A stretch of 9,244 nt of DNA, taken from Deltaproteobacteria bacterium. Lineage in GTDB: Bacteria; Desulfobacterota; Desulfobaccia; Desulfobaccales; Desulfobaccaceae. The position numbers were made by a program, and so were the translations under genes. Positions 1 to 5,739 of this stretch are shown here, one piece after another. Each line of letters starts with the position of its first letter. The stretch's first letter is position 1. The stretch spans positions 1 through 9,244 of the forward strand of contig VGSX01000125.1 in NCBI GenBank assembly GCA_016874895.1. The letters are read 5' to 3'. Under the pieces are notes generated by a model. It was given only the letters and a program-made list of their open reading frames with translations, had not been told where the DNA came from and did not search any database.

Positions 1-184
1 CCTGTCCGGCACCATGATGCTGGAATACCTGGGCTGGCAGGAAGCGGCCGATTTCATCCATGCAGGCCTGGCCCGGACTATCCAGGCCAAGACCGTCACC
101 TATGACCTGGCCCGGCTACTTCCCGGGGCCCAGGAACTTTCCTGCTCCGGGTTTGCTTCGGCCCTGATTGCCAATCTGGGGTAG
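1..184 (+). CDS. icd: NADP-type isocitrate dehydrogenase, C-terminal end (partial)
   Basis: The window opens inside this gene; the frame starting at base 2 gives 60 codons and a TAG stop at 182-184. Isocitrate dehydrogenase oxidises isocitrate to 2-oxoglutarate in the cytoplasm, in the TCA cycle. The visible tail carries the family's C-terminal signature: MMLEYLGWQEAADFI, then AKTVTYDLARL, then ELSCSGFASALI. It aligns well from memory with the end of E. coli Icd (MLRHMGW, AKTVTYDFERL, LKCSEFGDAII). The active site lies upstream, outside the window, so activity cannot be judged here. No terminator hairpin with a T-run follows the stop; the palindromic repeats from 215 may serve that role between this gene and the convergent gene at 617-1147. 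The family call is quite sure; the NADP preference is inferred from similarity. Confidence 0.88.
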   Translation, partial: LSGTMMLEYLGWQEAADFIHAGLARTIQAKTVTYDLARLLPGAQELSCSGFASALIANLG

Positions 185-214
185 CCAAGGGGAGGGGCGG
201 TCAGTGGTCAGGGG

Positions 215-301
215 CAATGCTGTTGACTTAAGGAGTTCCACCCCTTTTGTCATCCTGAGCCGCCCCCGGCGGCGAAGGATCTAGGCTGTCATGATGATTT
301 A
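215..301. repeat. 87-bp direct repeat, copy 1
   Basis: These 87 bases recur without any mismatch at 322-408, 107 bp further on. The unit starts CAATGCTGTTGACTTAAGG and contains TGTCATCCTGAG and GAAGGATCTA, the arms of a palindromic repeat type I recognise as common between genes in many bacteria. Between them is a perfect hairpin, GCCGCC-CCC-GGCGGC (259-273). Copy 1 lacks the right-hand half of the palindrome that copy 2 has. Perfect identity points to a recent duplication. Confidence 0.9.
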
Positions 302-321
302 ACACCCCTCACCCTGACCCT

Positions 322-468
322 CAATGCTGTTGACTTAAGGAGTTCCACCCCTTTTGTCATCCTGAGCCGCCCCCGGCGGCGAAGGATCTAGGCTGTCATG
401 ATGATTTAGATTCTTCGCTTCGCTCAGAATGACAGAAAGAAAAATCCTTGCTTAATGCAACAGCATTG
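322..468. repeat. 147-bp imperfect palindromic element (contains 87-bp repeat copy 2)
   Basis: Outer arms CAATGCTGTTG (322-332) and CAACAGCATTG (458-468) are exact reverse complements. Further in, TGTCATCCTGAG with GAAGGATCTA (355-390) pairs with TAGATTCTTCGC and CTCAGAATGACA (407-433) with few mismatches. The left arm has an extra GC hairpin (GCCGCC-CCC-GGCGGC) where the right arm has only GAAGC. The transcript would fold into a long hairpin from either strand, which could end or stabilise transcripts between the convergent genes on each side. There is no coding content. Confidence 0.75.
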
Positions 469-481
469 GTGGTCAGGGGCC

Positions 482-588
482 AGGGATCAGTGGTCAGCAG
501 AGGGGCCCGTTTCCAGTAATGACTGATTGATCTTATCACGGGTGGGGGAGGCCTCCCTGTCCTCCCACAGAACTGACCACTGGTCCCT
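482..588. repeat. 107-bp inverted-repeat pair
   Basis: AGGGATCAGTGGTCAG (482-497) and CTGACCACTGGTCCCT (573-588) pair as a 16-bp inverted repeat with one mismatch. Between the arms is a perfect 12-bp palindrome GGGAGGCCTCCC (546-557). The arms share the GTGGTCAG core seen at 204-211 and 469-476, so they probably belong to the same local repeat family. No target duplication or gene was found. It could act as a structured 3' region for the minus-strand gene that stops at 617. Confidence 0.45.
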
Positions 589-616
589 TATGCCTGTCCC
601 TAAAAAAGTTTTTAAA

Positions 617-1147
617 TTAAGTCACATCCTGTATCTTCACCCGGAAGCGGCAGACCCGGTCGCCGGTGGCCCAGCAGTCGATCTCCTCCACCAGAAAATC
701 TCGGCCGGTATAGACCTTGAGAATGCCGGCCAGAAAGCCTTCATCGTAATCGCAAAAGGTCTTGTCGCTCACCGGCAACCCGGAGCAGTCCAGGTCTTCG
801 GCCACCGTCAGGGTCATGTCCATGGAATGGCGCTGAATATCTTCGATCTCCAAAATGCCGATTTTCCAGTCAAGCAATTTTTTTTTCAGCTCTACCAGAA
901 ATTCATCCAGAGTAAGCCGGGTGTTCAGAAGATGGTGGCAGAATGTCTCGCCGGCCACTTGGCCGGCCTTGATAAAGATTTCTTTGGTCGCTTCGGGACC
1001 GAATTTTTCTCCCAACACCGCTTTGACGGAATAGTGCATCAGCCGGTAGATCAACACCGGGGCCATAAGTCCCAAATTCGGCCGCCCTATTTCCAGATCT
1101 CCCAATGATTCCCAACTGAAAAAGAGAGAAACAGAGTTATTAGCCAC
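617..1147 (-). CDS. V4R (4-vinyl reductase-like) domain protein
   Basis: A 176-residue cytoplasmic protein with no signal peptide or membrane helix. The C-terminal half has the V4R pattern: FCDYDEGFLAGILK (residues 131-144), then VEEIDCWATGDRVCRFRV (153-170), with the paired cysteines C158 and C166 around an ATGDR turn. Further Cys/His residues are C70, H71, H72, C121 and C132. V4R domains are small-molecule or metal-binding modules seen in BchJ-like proteins and in the sensor parts of some XylR-type regulators. This one has no partner domain, so it is a stand-alone binding protein of unknown ligand. The start is GTG at 1145-1147, with GGAGG about six bases upstream. It lies 42 bp after the purC stop on the same strand and is probably co-transcribed with it. 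The domain call is fairly sure; the function is unknown. Confidence 0.75.
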   Translation of the reverse strand: MANNSVSLFFSWESLGDLEIGRPNLGLMAPVLIYRLMHYSVKAVLGEKFGPEATKEIFIKAGQVAGETFCHHLLNTRLTLDEFLVELKKKLLDWKIGILEIEDIQRHSMDMTLTVAEDLDCSGLPVSDKTFCDYDEGFLAGILKVYTGRDFLVEEIDCWATGDRVCRFRVKIQDVT

Positions 1148-1189
1148 GTGCAGCCTCCGAGTGATAAGTGCTGACAGCTCGCCAGAGTT

Positions 1190-2080
1190 TTAGACAAGAC
1201 CTTTGCCGGTGAGCAAATGCAGGGCCTCAAGGTATTTCTGCCGGGTGTTGGCCACTACCTCAGGGGGCAGGGGAGGGGGAGGCGGTTTTTTGTTCCAACC
1301 CAGGCTGACCAGGTAATCCCGCAGGTATTGTTTATCAAAGGATTTTTGTGACCTGCCGGGGACGTAGTCCTTTTGAGGCCAGAAGCGGGAGGAGTCCGGG
1401 GTCAACACTTCATCGATGAGGACCAGGCGGTCACCGACAAGCCCGAACTCGAATTTGGTGTCCGCAATAATAATCCCTTTGGCCTCGGCCTCGGCCCGGG
1501 CCCGGCGATAAATGGCCAGACTGTATTCCCTCACCCGGTGGGCCAGCTCCCGGCCGATCTGCTTCTCGGCCTCGGCAAAACTGATGTTTTCATCGTGTAA
1601 ACCCAGTTCGGCCTTGGTGGAGGGGGTGAAAATCGGATCCGGCAGGCGTTCCGACTCCCGAAGGCCGACCGGCAGGCGTTCCCCGCAGACCGCGCCGGTT
1701 TCCAGGTAATCCTGCCAGCCCGAGCCGGCCAAATAGCCCCGGACGATGCATTCCACGGGAAGGGGACGGGCCCGGTGCACCAGCATGCTGCGTCCGGCCA
1801 GAATTTCGGCAAAAACCTGGCACTCCTCGGGGAACTCATTGATATCACTGGAGATAAGATGGTTTGGGACCAGGTCCTGGCAGCGCTCGAACCAATAGGC
1901 CGAAATCTGGTTTAAAATCTTCCCCTTGTCGGGGATGGGGTCAGCCATCACCACATCAAAGGCCGAAATGCGGTCAGTGGCGATGAGCAGCAATCGGTCT
2001 CCGCTTAATTCATAAACATCTCTTACTTTTCCCCGTCTCACCGGGCCCAGTCCGGGTAATTGCGTTTCCTTGACGATCAT
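1190..2080 (-). CDS. purC: phosphoribosylaminoimidazole-succinocarboxamide synthase (SAICAR synthase)
   Basis: This enzyme joins CAIR and L-aspartate with ATP to make SAICAR in de novo purine synthesis. Visible signatures, numbered from the chosen start: RRGKVRDVYEL near residue 15, then LLIATDRISAFD, PDKGKILNQISAYWFE, the substrate loop VECIVRGYLAGSGW, IIADTKFEFGL and LIDEVLTPDSSRFWP. The 296-residue length is normal for the single-domain bacterial and yeast-like type. The frame stays open 40 codons further upstream (to 2200), but that part does not resemble PurC. The ATG at 2078-2080 follows GAGGGAAG at a good distance and puts the conserved N-terminus in place. The 173-bp gap before it suggests its own promoter; a GATAAT at 2102-2107 (minus strand) is a possible -10 box without a clear -35. 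No other pur gene is in view. Confidence 0.95.
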   Translation of the reverse strand: MIVKETQLPGLGPVRRGKVRDVYELSGDRLLLIATDRISAFDVVMADPIPDKGKILNQISAYWFERCQDLVPNHLISSDINEFPEECQVFAEILAGRSMLVHRARPLPVECIVRGYLAGSGWQDYLETGAVCGERLPVGLRESERLPDPIFTPSTKAELGLHDENISFAEAEKQIGRELAHRVREYSLAIYRRARAEAEAKGIIIADTKFEFGLVGDRLVLIDEVLTPDSSRFWPQKDYVPGRSQKSFDKQYLRDYLVSLGWNKKPPPPPLPPEVVANTRQKYLEALHLLTGKGLV

Positions 2081-2175
2081 TGCTTCTTCCCTCGATCTTA
2101 CATTATCAGCTGGCACTGACCAGAAAACCCCTGGCAGCATGATTTTTAAGGTGAAAATTCCCTTGCTAACCTTCC

Positions 2176-2189
2176 CCCCGCAAGCGGGG
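2176..2189. repeat. short GC hairpin in the gap upstream of purC
   Basis: CCCCGCAAGCGGGG folds into a 5-bp GC stem with a CAAG loop. It lies between the pseudokinase stop and the purC start. No T-run follows on either strand, so it is not a classic intrinsic terminator. It could slow RNA polymerase or mark the operon boundary. The evidence is weak. Confidence 0.3.
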
Positions 2190-2253
2190 CGAGCGGACAA
2201 AGGGCTTTCCGGATGGCGATTAACTCTTTGTTATTGTTAAAAACTGACCCTTC

Positions 2254-4038
2254 CTACCTCGGTCTGGCGGCTTCGGGTTTAGGGGCCGCTTTGGGCTTCG
2301 GGGTTGCGGTTACGGGCCTGGAGGCCGTGGCCGCAGGTTTGGCCGGAGCCGCTGCGGTAAGCCAGACCTGATACAGAGGCTTGTTGCCTTTCGTCGATTT
2401 TTTCACCACAGCCCGCTGGCCCTGCCTGGTTAGCGCATCGGCATGTTTCCGGGCATCGGTTTCCTTGGCGAAGGTGGCCGCCAGTTTAACCCTGGCGGAG
2501 GTCTCCGGTGTTTTGCCCTTAGCGGTGGCATCCGCTGTTCTAGCTGGTCTGGCCGCGAGCTGCACCGGCTTGGCCCCGGCCGGCGGGGCGGGTTTAACAG
2601 CCGGCGTTTTTGCCGGGGCCGCAGCTGGAACCTTCACCGGGGCCGCAGTTGGAACTTTCTCAGGGACCGCGGCCGGGGCTTTCATCGGGGCAGGGGCCTC
2701 GGGCATCTCCGAGACCCGGGGGGCTTGAGTCGCAGAGGTGAGGGGTCCCACGGACTCGGGCTTAATTTCCGGCCCCAAACCGGGAGAAGGCGCATCCACC
2801 GGCGGCTTGGCGGCCTCGGGTTCTTGCCAGGGAGAAACCGAGGCCCCACGCTCCGACACCTCTGGCGTTCTGGCCAATTCCAGCTTAGGTCTGCCGGAGA
2901 AGAGGGAGTTGAGTCCCAACAGCAGCAAGAGAAAGCCCAGGGCGGCGCCCACCATGGCGGCCCGCTGCTTTTTCCGGTTGTGACGCAGCGGCTCCGGACC
3001 CAAGAAAGCTAATACCCGGTGGTAGTGGTCTTGCGCCCAGGCTTTGACTTTCTCCCCGAAAGTGGGCCGATAAGCCGGCACGTCTTCTTTCCAGGGAGCA
3101 TCGAGATCAACTTCCGGCTCCCGGATAACCACGGCCTGGCTGAAAGCCGACTCATCGTTTTTATCGCCCACCTTCCCCGGTTCCTCCTTAAATCGTACCG
3201 CTCTAGTAACCCCGGAAGGCATCAATTTTTCTCTTAAGGCACCTAAGCGGGCGAGAAAGTCGGCTCCCGAGTGGAAACGTTTTTCCGGTTCCCCCTTGAG
3301 GCAGCGGATAAATAAGGGGCGCAGGGCCTCGGGAATTGTTTCCAGCTGATGTGGTTCAGGAGTAAGGTGGTAGGGGAAAGCCCCCTCAGCGGCAAGGGGG
3401 AACGGCAAGGCGCCGCTGAGCATGCGATAGCCGATGACGCCCAGGGAAAAAAGGTTGCTGGCCACCGACGAGTGTCCTCCCCGCCATATCTCGGGGGCAA
3501 TGTACGCCTGGAGTTCCGGAAAGGTGTTCATGTCCAGAGGTTCCACCGGAAAGGTGAAATTTATTATCTTGATGCCTTCCGTGGCCGAGACCAACACCTG
3601 CTGGGGATTGAAATTCTGATGCACCACACCCTGTTTGTGACCATACGTCAGGCCCTGGGCCAGGACTTCAATAAAATAAAGGGAGTCATTTACGGTTAAC
3701 GCTTCGCTCTGACCCAACAATTCCCACAGGGAATTGCCCACAAAAGGTTCTTGCAGCAAAAAGACACCCTCTGCGGTTTCATCCAACTGGTGGACTCCCA
3801 AAATCTGAGGGTGGTGCAATTTCAGCCCCGCAACGGCCTCCCGCCGATAAAACTCCAATAACCTGTCGAACTCCGGATCTTCATTGGATAAAAACTTCAG
3901 GCCGACATCGACCTCCAATACCTGATCCCGTCCCAAAAAGACCTCACCGTGAGCCTCGGACCGCAACCGCCGGATGAGTTCGTACCGGTGCCCGAGGACC
4001 ATGCCAGGGGCTAAACTTTCTTTGCCTTGATCGTTCAT
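2254..4038 (-). CDS. membrane-anchored Ser/Thr pseudokinase with C-terminal SPOR-like domain
   Basis: A 594-residue protein in four parts. Residues 18-270 are a Hanks-type kinase fold: the strand-3 Lys is present (VGLK, K48), as are a likely helix-C Glu (E67), the APE motif (181-183) and a DxxSLG-like helix (SNLFSLG, 194-200). The catalytic residues are lost: HRDLKPxN reads HQNFNPQQ (140-147), DFG reads NFT (160-162), and the Gly-rich loop is poor. It is therefore probably a pseudokinase that binds but does not phosphorylate. A basic stretch (RHNRKKQR, 352-359) precedes one membrane helix (about 360-380), which puts the kinase part in the cytoplasm. A Pro/Ala/Lys-rich linker with 8-residue repeats follows. 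Residues about 514-563 (ARVKLAATFAKETDARKHAD and on to YQVWLTA) resemble a SPOR peptidoglycan-binding domain, then a Pro/Ala tail. The ATG at 4036-4038 has AGAGGA upstream. It lies 58 bp after the deacetylase gene. The kinase fold is sure; the SPOR call is moderate. Confidence 0.82.
   Translation of the reverse strand: MNDQGKESLAPGMVLGHRYELIRRLRSEAHGEVFLGRDQVLEVDVGLKFLSNEDPEFDRLLEFYRREAVAGLKLHHPQILGVHQLDETAEGVFLLQEPFVGNSLWELLGQSEALTVNDSLYFIEVLAQGLTYGHKQGVVHQNFNPQQVLVSATEGIKIINFTFPVEPLDMNTFPELQAYIAPEIWRGGHSSVASNLFSLGVIGYRMLSGALPFPLAAEGAFPYHLTPEPHQLETIPEALRPLFIRCLKGEPEKRFHSGADFLARLGALREKLMPSGVTRAVRFKEEPGKVGDKNDESAFSQAVVIREPEVDLDAPWKEDVPAYRPTFGEKVKAWAQDHYHRVLAFLGPEPLRHNRKKQRAAMVGAALGFLLLLLGLNSLFSGRPKLELARTPEVSERGASVSPWQEPEAAKPPVDAPSPGLGPEIKPESVGPLTSATQAPRVSEMPEAPAPMKAPAAVPEKVPTAAPVKVPAAAPAKTPAVKPAPPAGAKPVQLAARPARTADATAKGKTPETSARVKLAATFAKETDARKHADALTRQGQRAVVKKSTKGNKPLYQVWLTAAAPAKPAATASRPVTATPKPKAAPKPEAARPR
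2596..2691 (-). repeat. 24-bp tandem repeat, four units, in the pseudokinase linker
   Basis: Within the linker, residues 450-481 read as four 8-residue units, APMKAPAA, VPEKVPTA, APVKVPAA and APAKTPAV, with consensus xPxKxPxA. At DNA level these are 24-bp units, and the two middle ones (2613-2636 and 2637-2660) are nearly identical. Such repeats expand and contract by slippage. Here this would change the reach of the periplasmic linker without breaking the frame. Confidence 0.8.
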
Positions 4039-4096
4039 GGTTTTCCTCTAAGTCAGGATTTCTGGTGCAGCCGCGTCATGGTTGCCCCGGCGGTTG

Positions 4097-5059
4097 TCAG
4101 GAGTCGAAGATATTCTGGAGGATGCGGATATGATCCTCGACACAATCCTCCAGCACCTCCAGATTATATCCGCCTTCCAGGACCGTGATAAGGCGGAACT
4201 GGCAGTATTCCTGGGCAAAGAAGGCCAGAACCCGGCCCATGCGGGCGAAGCCGGTCCGGCTGAGCCGCATGTGCGCCAGCGGGTCGTTGGCGTGAGCATC
4301 GAAACCCGCTGAGATGATAAGGCAATCCGGTCTAAAAGCTGCCAGCGCCGGGATTACCTCCTCCTCCAGCACCTCCAGATAATCCCAATCGCCACTGCGG
4401 GGCGGAAAGGGAAAATTCAAGGTGTAGCCCAAACCCGGGCCTTTGCCTTTTTCGCTTCTATGGCCCGTGCCCGGATAGCAGTGCGACGGGTCTTCGTGCA
4501 GGGAGATATAGAATACGGTGGGGTCCTCCTCGAACAGATGCTGGGTCCCATTACCGTGATGCACGTCCCAGTCCACGATGGCGATGCGCTCCAGGCCATA
4601 CTTTTCCTGCAGGTATCTGGCGCCAATGGCCACGTTATTAAAAAAACAAAAACCCATGGCCTGAGCATGCTCGGCGTGGTGTCCGGGGGGACGGACGGCG
4701 CAGAAGACATTAGTGGCCTGGCCGGTCATGATGGCGTCACCGGCGGCCAGAATACCCCCCGCCGAGAGCCGGGCGATGGCATAACTTTCCGGGCAGATAC
4801 CGTTGTCCGGGGATTGAAAAATGGTGTAATTCTTTAGGCAGGCCTGACGGAATCTCTCCACATAATCGGGATGATGCACGCGGGTGAGCCATTCCAGGGG
4901 AGCTTCGTAAGGCTGAATCAGGGTCAATTCATTTATCAGGCCCGAGAACATTACCCGGCGTTGTATGGCCCGCAAACGGTCCGGCCGCTCCGGATGCCAG
5001 GTCCCCGGGTCATGACGCAGGTATCTCTCATCAAATACATAACCGGTGTTGACTTTCAT
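4097..5059 (-). CDS. histone deacetylase-family zinc amidohydrolase (AcuC / acetylpolyamine deacetylase-like)
   Basis: A 320-residue enzyme expected to hydrolyse acetyl-amide bonds (acetyl-lysine or acetylpolyamine) in the cytoplasm. All key motifs of the arginase/deacetylase fold are visible: HPERPDR (22-28); RPPGHHAE with the catalytic His pair H127/H128; VDWDVHHGNGTQ with D163 and zinc ligands D165 and H167; SAGFDAH with zinc ligand D254; and LEGGY with the transition-state Tyr Y298. Nothing essential is missing, and the length is typical for bacterial members. The substrate cannot be told from sequence: AcuC-like acetyl-CoA synthetase deacetylation and polyamine deacetylation are both possible. 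The start is ATG at 5057-5059, with GAGG about 12 bases upstream, rather far. A mobile element sits 37 bp upstream of the start, in the region where its promoter would be expected. The pseudokinase gene follows after 58 bp. Confidence 0.93.
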   Translation of the reverse strand: MKVNTGYVFDERYLRHDPGTWHPERPDRLRAIQRRVMFSGLINELTLIQPYEAPLEWLTRVHHPDYVERFRQACLKNYTIFQSPDNGICPESYAIARLSAGGILAAGDAIMTGQATNVFCAVRPPGHHAEHAQAMGFCFFNNVAIGARYLQEKYGLERIAIVDWDVHHGNGTQHLFEEDPTVFYISLHEDPSHCYPGTGHRSEKGKGPGLGYTLNFPFPPRSGDWDYLEVLEEEVIPALAAFRPDCLIISAGFDAHANDPLAHMRLSRTGFARMGRVLAFFAQEYCQFRLITVLEGGYNLEVLEDCVEDHIRILQNIFDS

Positions 5060-5096
5060 TCGTTTAAAAACCTCGGGATGGTGGGGTAAAAATTCT

Positions 5097-5243
5097 GTAG
5101 GCGATCAGCTATCAGCAATCAGCTTTCAGCAAAAACAATGGGTTAGGCAAACTAAGCGAAAAACCAGAGAGCTGCCATCGTAGAATAACTATTTGAATTT
5201 AAATCATTAGCTGACGGCTGTAAGCTTACCGCTGAACGCTTAC
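5097..5243. mobile_element. 147-bp non-autonomous element with IS66-like ends, copy A
   Basis: The left end is GTAGGCGATCAGC; the right end, read on the other strand, is GTAAGCGTTCAGC. The eight bases outside each end are identical: AAAATTCT at 5089-5096 and at 5244-5251, a clean target duplication. As I recall the family, IS66 elements start GTAA and make 8-bp duplications, which fits; this assignment is by ends only. Both arms are built of 7-bp steps around TCAGC (ATCAGCT, ATCAGCA, ATCAGCT, TTCAGCA on the left). There is no transposase frame. The core is AT-rich and appears non-coding. It lies just upstream of the deacetylase start, and its direction is undefined. Confidence 0.75.
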
Positions 5244-5411
5244 AAAATTCTCTTAAACCTTACCCCGGTCTTCAATTCCTGTAAAGAGCTTTTTGGCTCA
5301 GCAGGCTCCATTAATGCTATTCGCGCCAAGACAGGGCCGCAGGGTTTTCCAAAGGACTTTCAATCAGGACCTCAACCATGTTATATTATGTCGATTAAAC
5401 AATCATAATTA
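5244..5411. other. 168-bp spacer between the two mobile element copies
   Basis: Its first eight bases are the right-hand target duplication of copy A. The rest shows no convincing coding frame, tRNA or strong hairpin. On the minus strand, TTGAAG with GAGAAT 17 bp later (about 5249-5277) is a weak promoter-like pair that could once have served the deacetylase. A plus-strand pair is listed separately. It is probably the original promoter region shared by the divergent deacetylase and gpmA genes, now split by insertions. Confidence 0.4.
5359..5387 (+). promoter_or_regulatory. possible sigma70-like promoter toward gpmA
   Basis: TTCAAT (5359-5364) is followed by a 17-bp spacer and TATATT (5382-5387). 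The -10 matches the consensus at five of six positions; the -35 is poor. If used, the transcript would read through element copy B into gpmA, giving a leader of about 345 bases. It is offered only as a candidate. Confidence 0.25.
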
Positions 5412-5558
5412 GTAGGCGTTCAGCTATCAGCAATCAGCTTTCAGCAAAAACAATGGGTTAGGGAAACTAAGCGAAAAACCAGTGATCCGCAACCTTGGAA
5501 TAACTATTTGAATTTAAAGCATTAGCTGATGGCTGTAAGCTGACCGCTAAACGCTTAC
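5412..5558. mobile_element. 147-bp non-autonomous element with IS66-like ends, copy B
   Basis: It has the same length as copy A and differs by about 13 bases on my hand count, seven of them clustered in one 19-bp core stretch. The left end is GTAGGCGTTCAGC; the right end on the other strand is GTAAGCGTTTAGC. Flanks are CATAATTA (5404-5411) and CATATTAT (5559-5566), only a partial match, so its target duplication has decayed or it arrived in another way. It is in the same orientation as copy A, 168 bp further on. It lies between the deacetylase and gpmA, 181 bp before the gpmA start. Confidence 0.7.
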
Positions 5559-5600
5559 CATATTATTACTGGGAGCGGGAAATAAATGAATTCTCACCCC

Positions 5601-5624
5601 CACCCTGACCCTCAATGCTGTTGA
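5601..5624 (+). repeat. 24-bp fragment of the repeat found at 310-333
   Basis: These 24 bases, which begin CACCCTGACCC and end AATGCTGTTGA, match 310-333 exactly, including the spacer before the 147-bp palindrome and its outermost 12 bases. The palindrome itself does not continue here. This is either a remnant of a lost copy or a shared insertion target. Confidence 0.75.
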
Positions 5625-5654
5625 ATTAGGGTGATGGCGGGTTGGCAACTTATT

Positions 5655-5691
5655 AAAATCCCCCTCTAAAAGGAGAATTTAGGGGAATTTT
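5655..5691. repeat. inverted repeat in the gpmA leader
   Basis: AAAATCCCCCT (5655-5665) and AGGGGAATTTT (5681-5691) pair over 11 bp with one mismatch, around a 15-base loop. It ends 48 bases before the gpmA start. It resembles a common intergenic palindromic repeat but could also act as an attenuator-type hairpin in the leader. No riboswitch fold was recognised. Confidence 0.5.
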
Positions 5692-5739
5692 CCCGGTAAG
5701 GTCATTATGTGGTTCAGAGAAAGGATAAGGTGATTGCCG

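Larger units (their letters stand above)
215..468. mobile_element. compound palindromic element bracketed by an 11-bp direct repeat
   Basis: This 254-bp block starts with CAATGCTGTTG and ends with its exact reverse complement CAACAGCATTG (458-468). The 11 bases just outside each end are identical: GTGGTCAGGGG at 204-214 and again at 469-479, with no gap to the inverted ends. This is what a target-site duplication looks like. Inside are an 87-bp unit (215-301), a 20-bp spacer, and a second unit that is the left half of a 147-bp palindrome (322-468). No reading frame looks like a transposase, so any movement would need help in trans. Caution: variants of GTGGTCAG also occur nearby (for example 490-497), so the direct repeat could partly reflect local simple sequence. 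Confidence 0.55.

Noticed and set aside
527..1108. Plus-strand 193-codon open frame
   Set aside because: It lies antisense to the V4R gene, which has recognisable domain motifs and a good ribosome site. The plus-strand product resembles nothing known.
2081..2200. 40-codon upstream extension of purC
   Set aside because: The extra residues are not PurC-like, and the ATG at 2080 has a proper ribosome site just before the conserved RRGKVRDVYEL.
2443..3012. Plus-strand 189-codon open frame, Gly/Arg-rich
   Set aside because: It is a shadow of the GC-rich Pro/Ala linker region of the pseudokinase gene. Its low-complexity composition follows from that.
5097..5558. CRISPR array
   Set aside because: There are only two 147-bp units with internal inverted structure and a target duplication, and no short regular repeat-spacer pattern or cas genes.
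5734..5739. TTG start two codons before the gpmA ATG
   Set aside because: It is only three bases from the ribosome site, and the ATG gives the standard family N-terminus.
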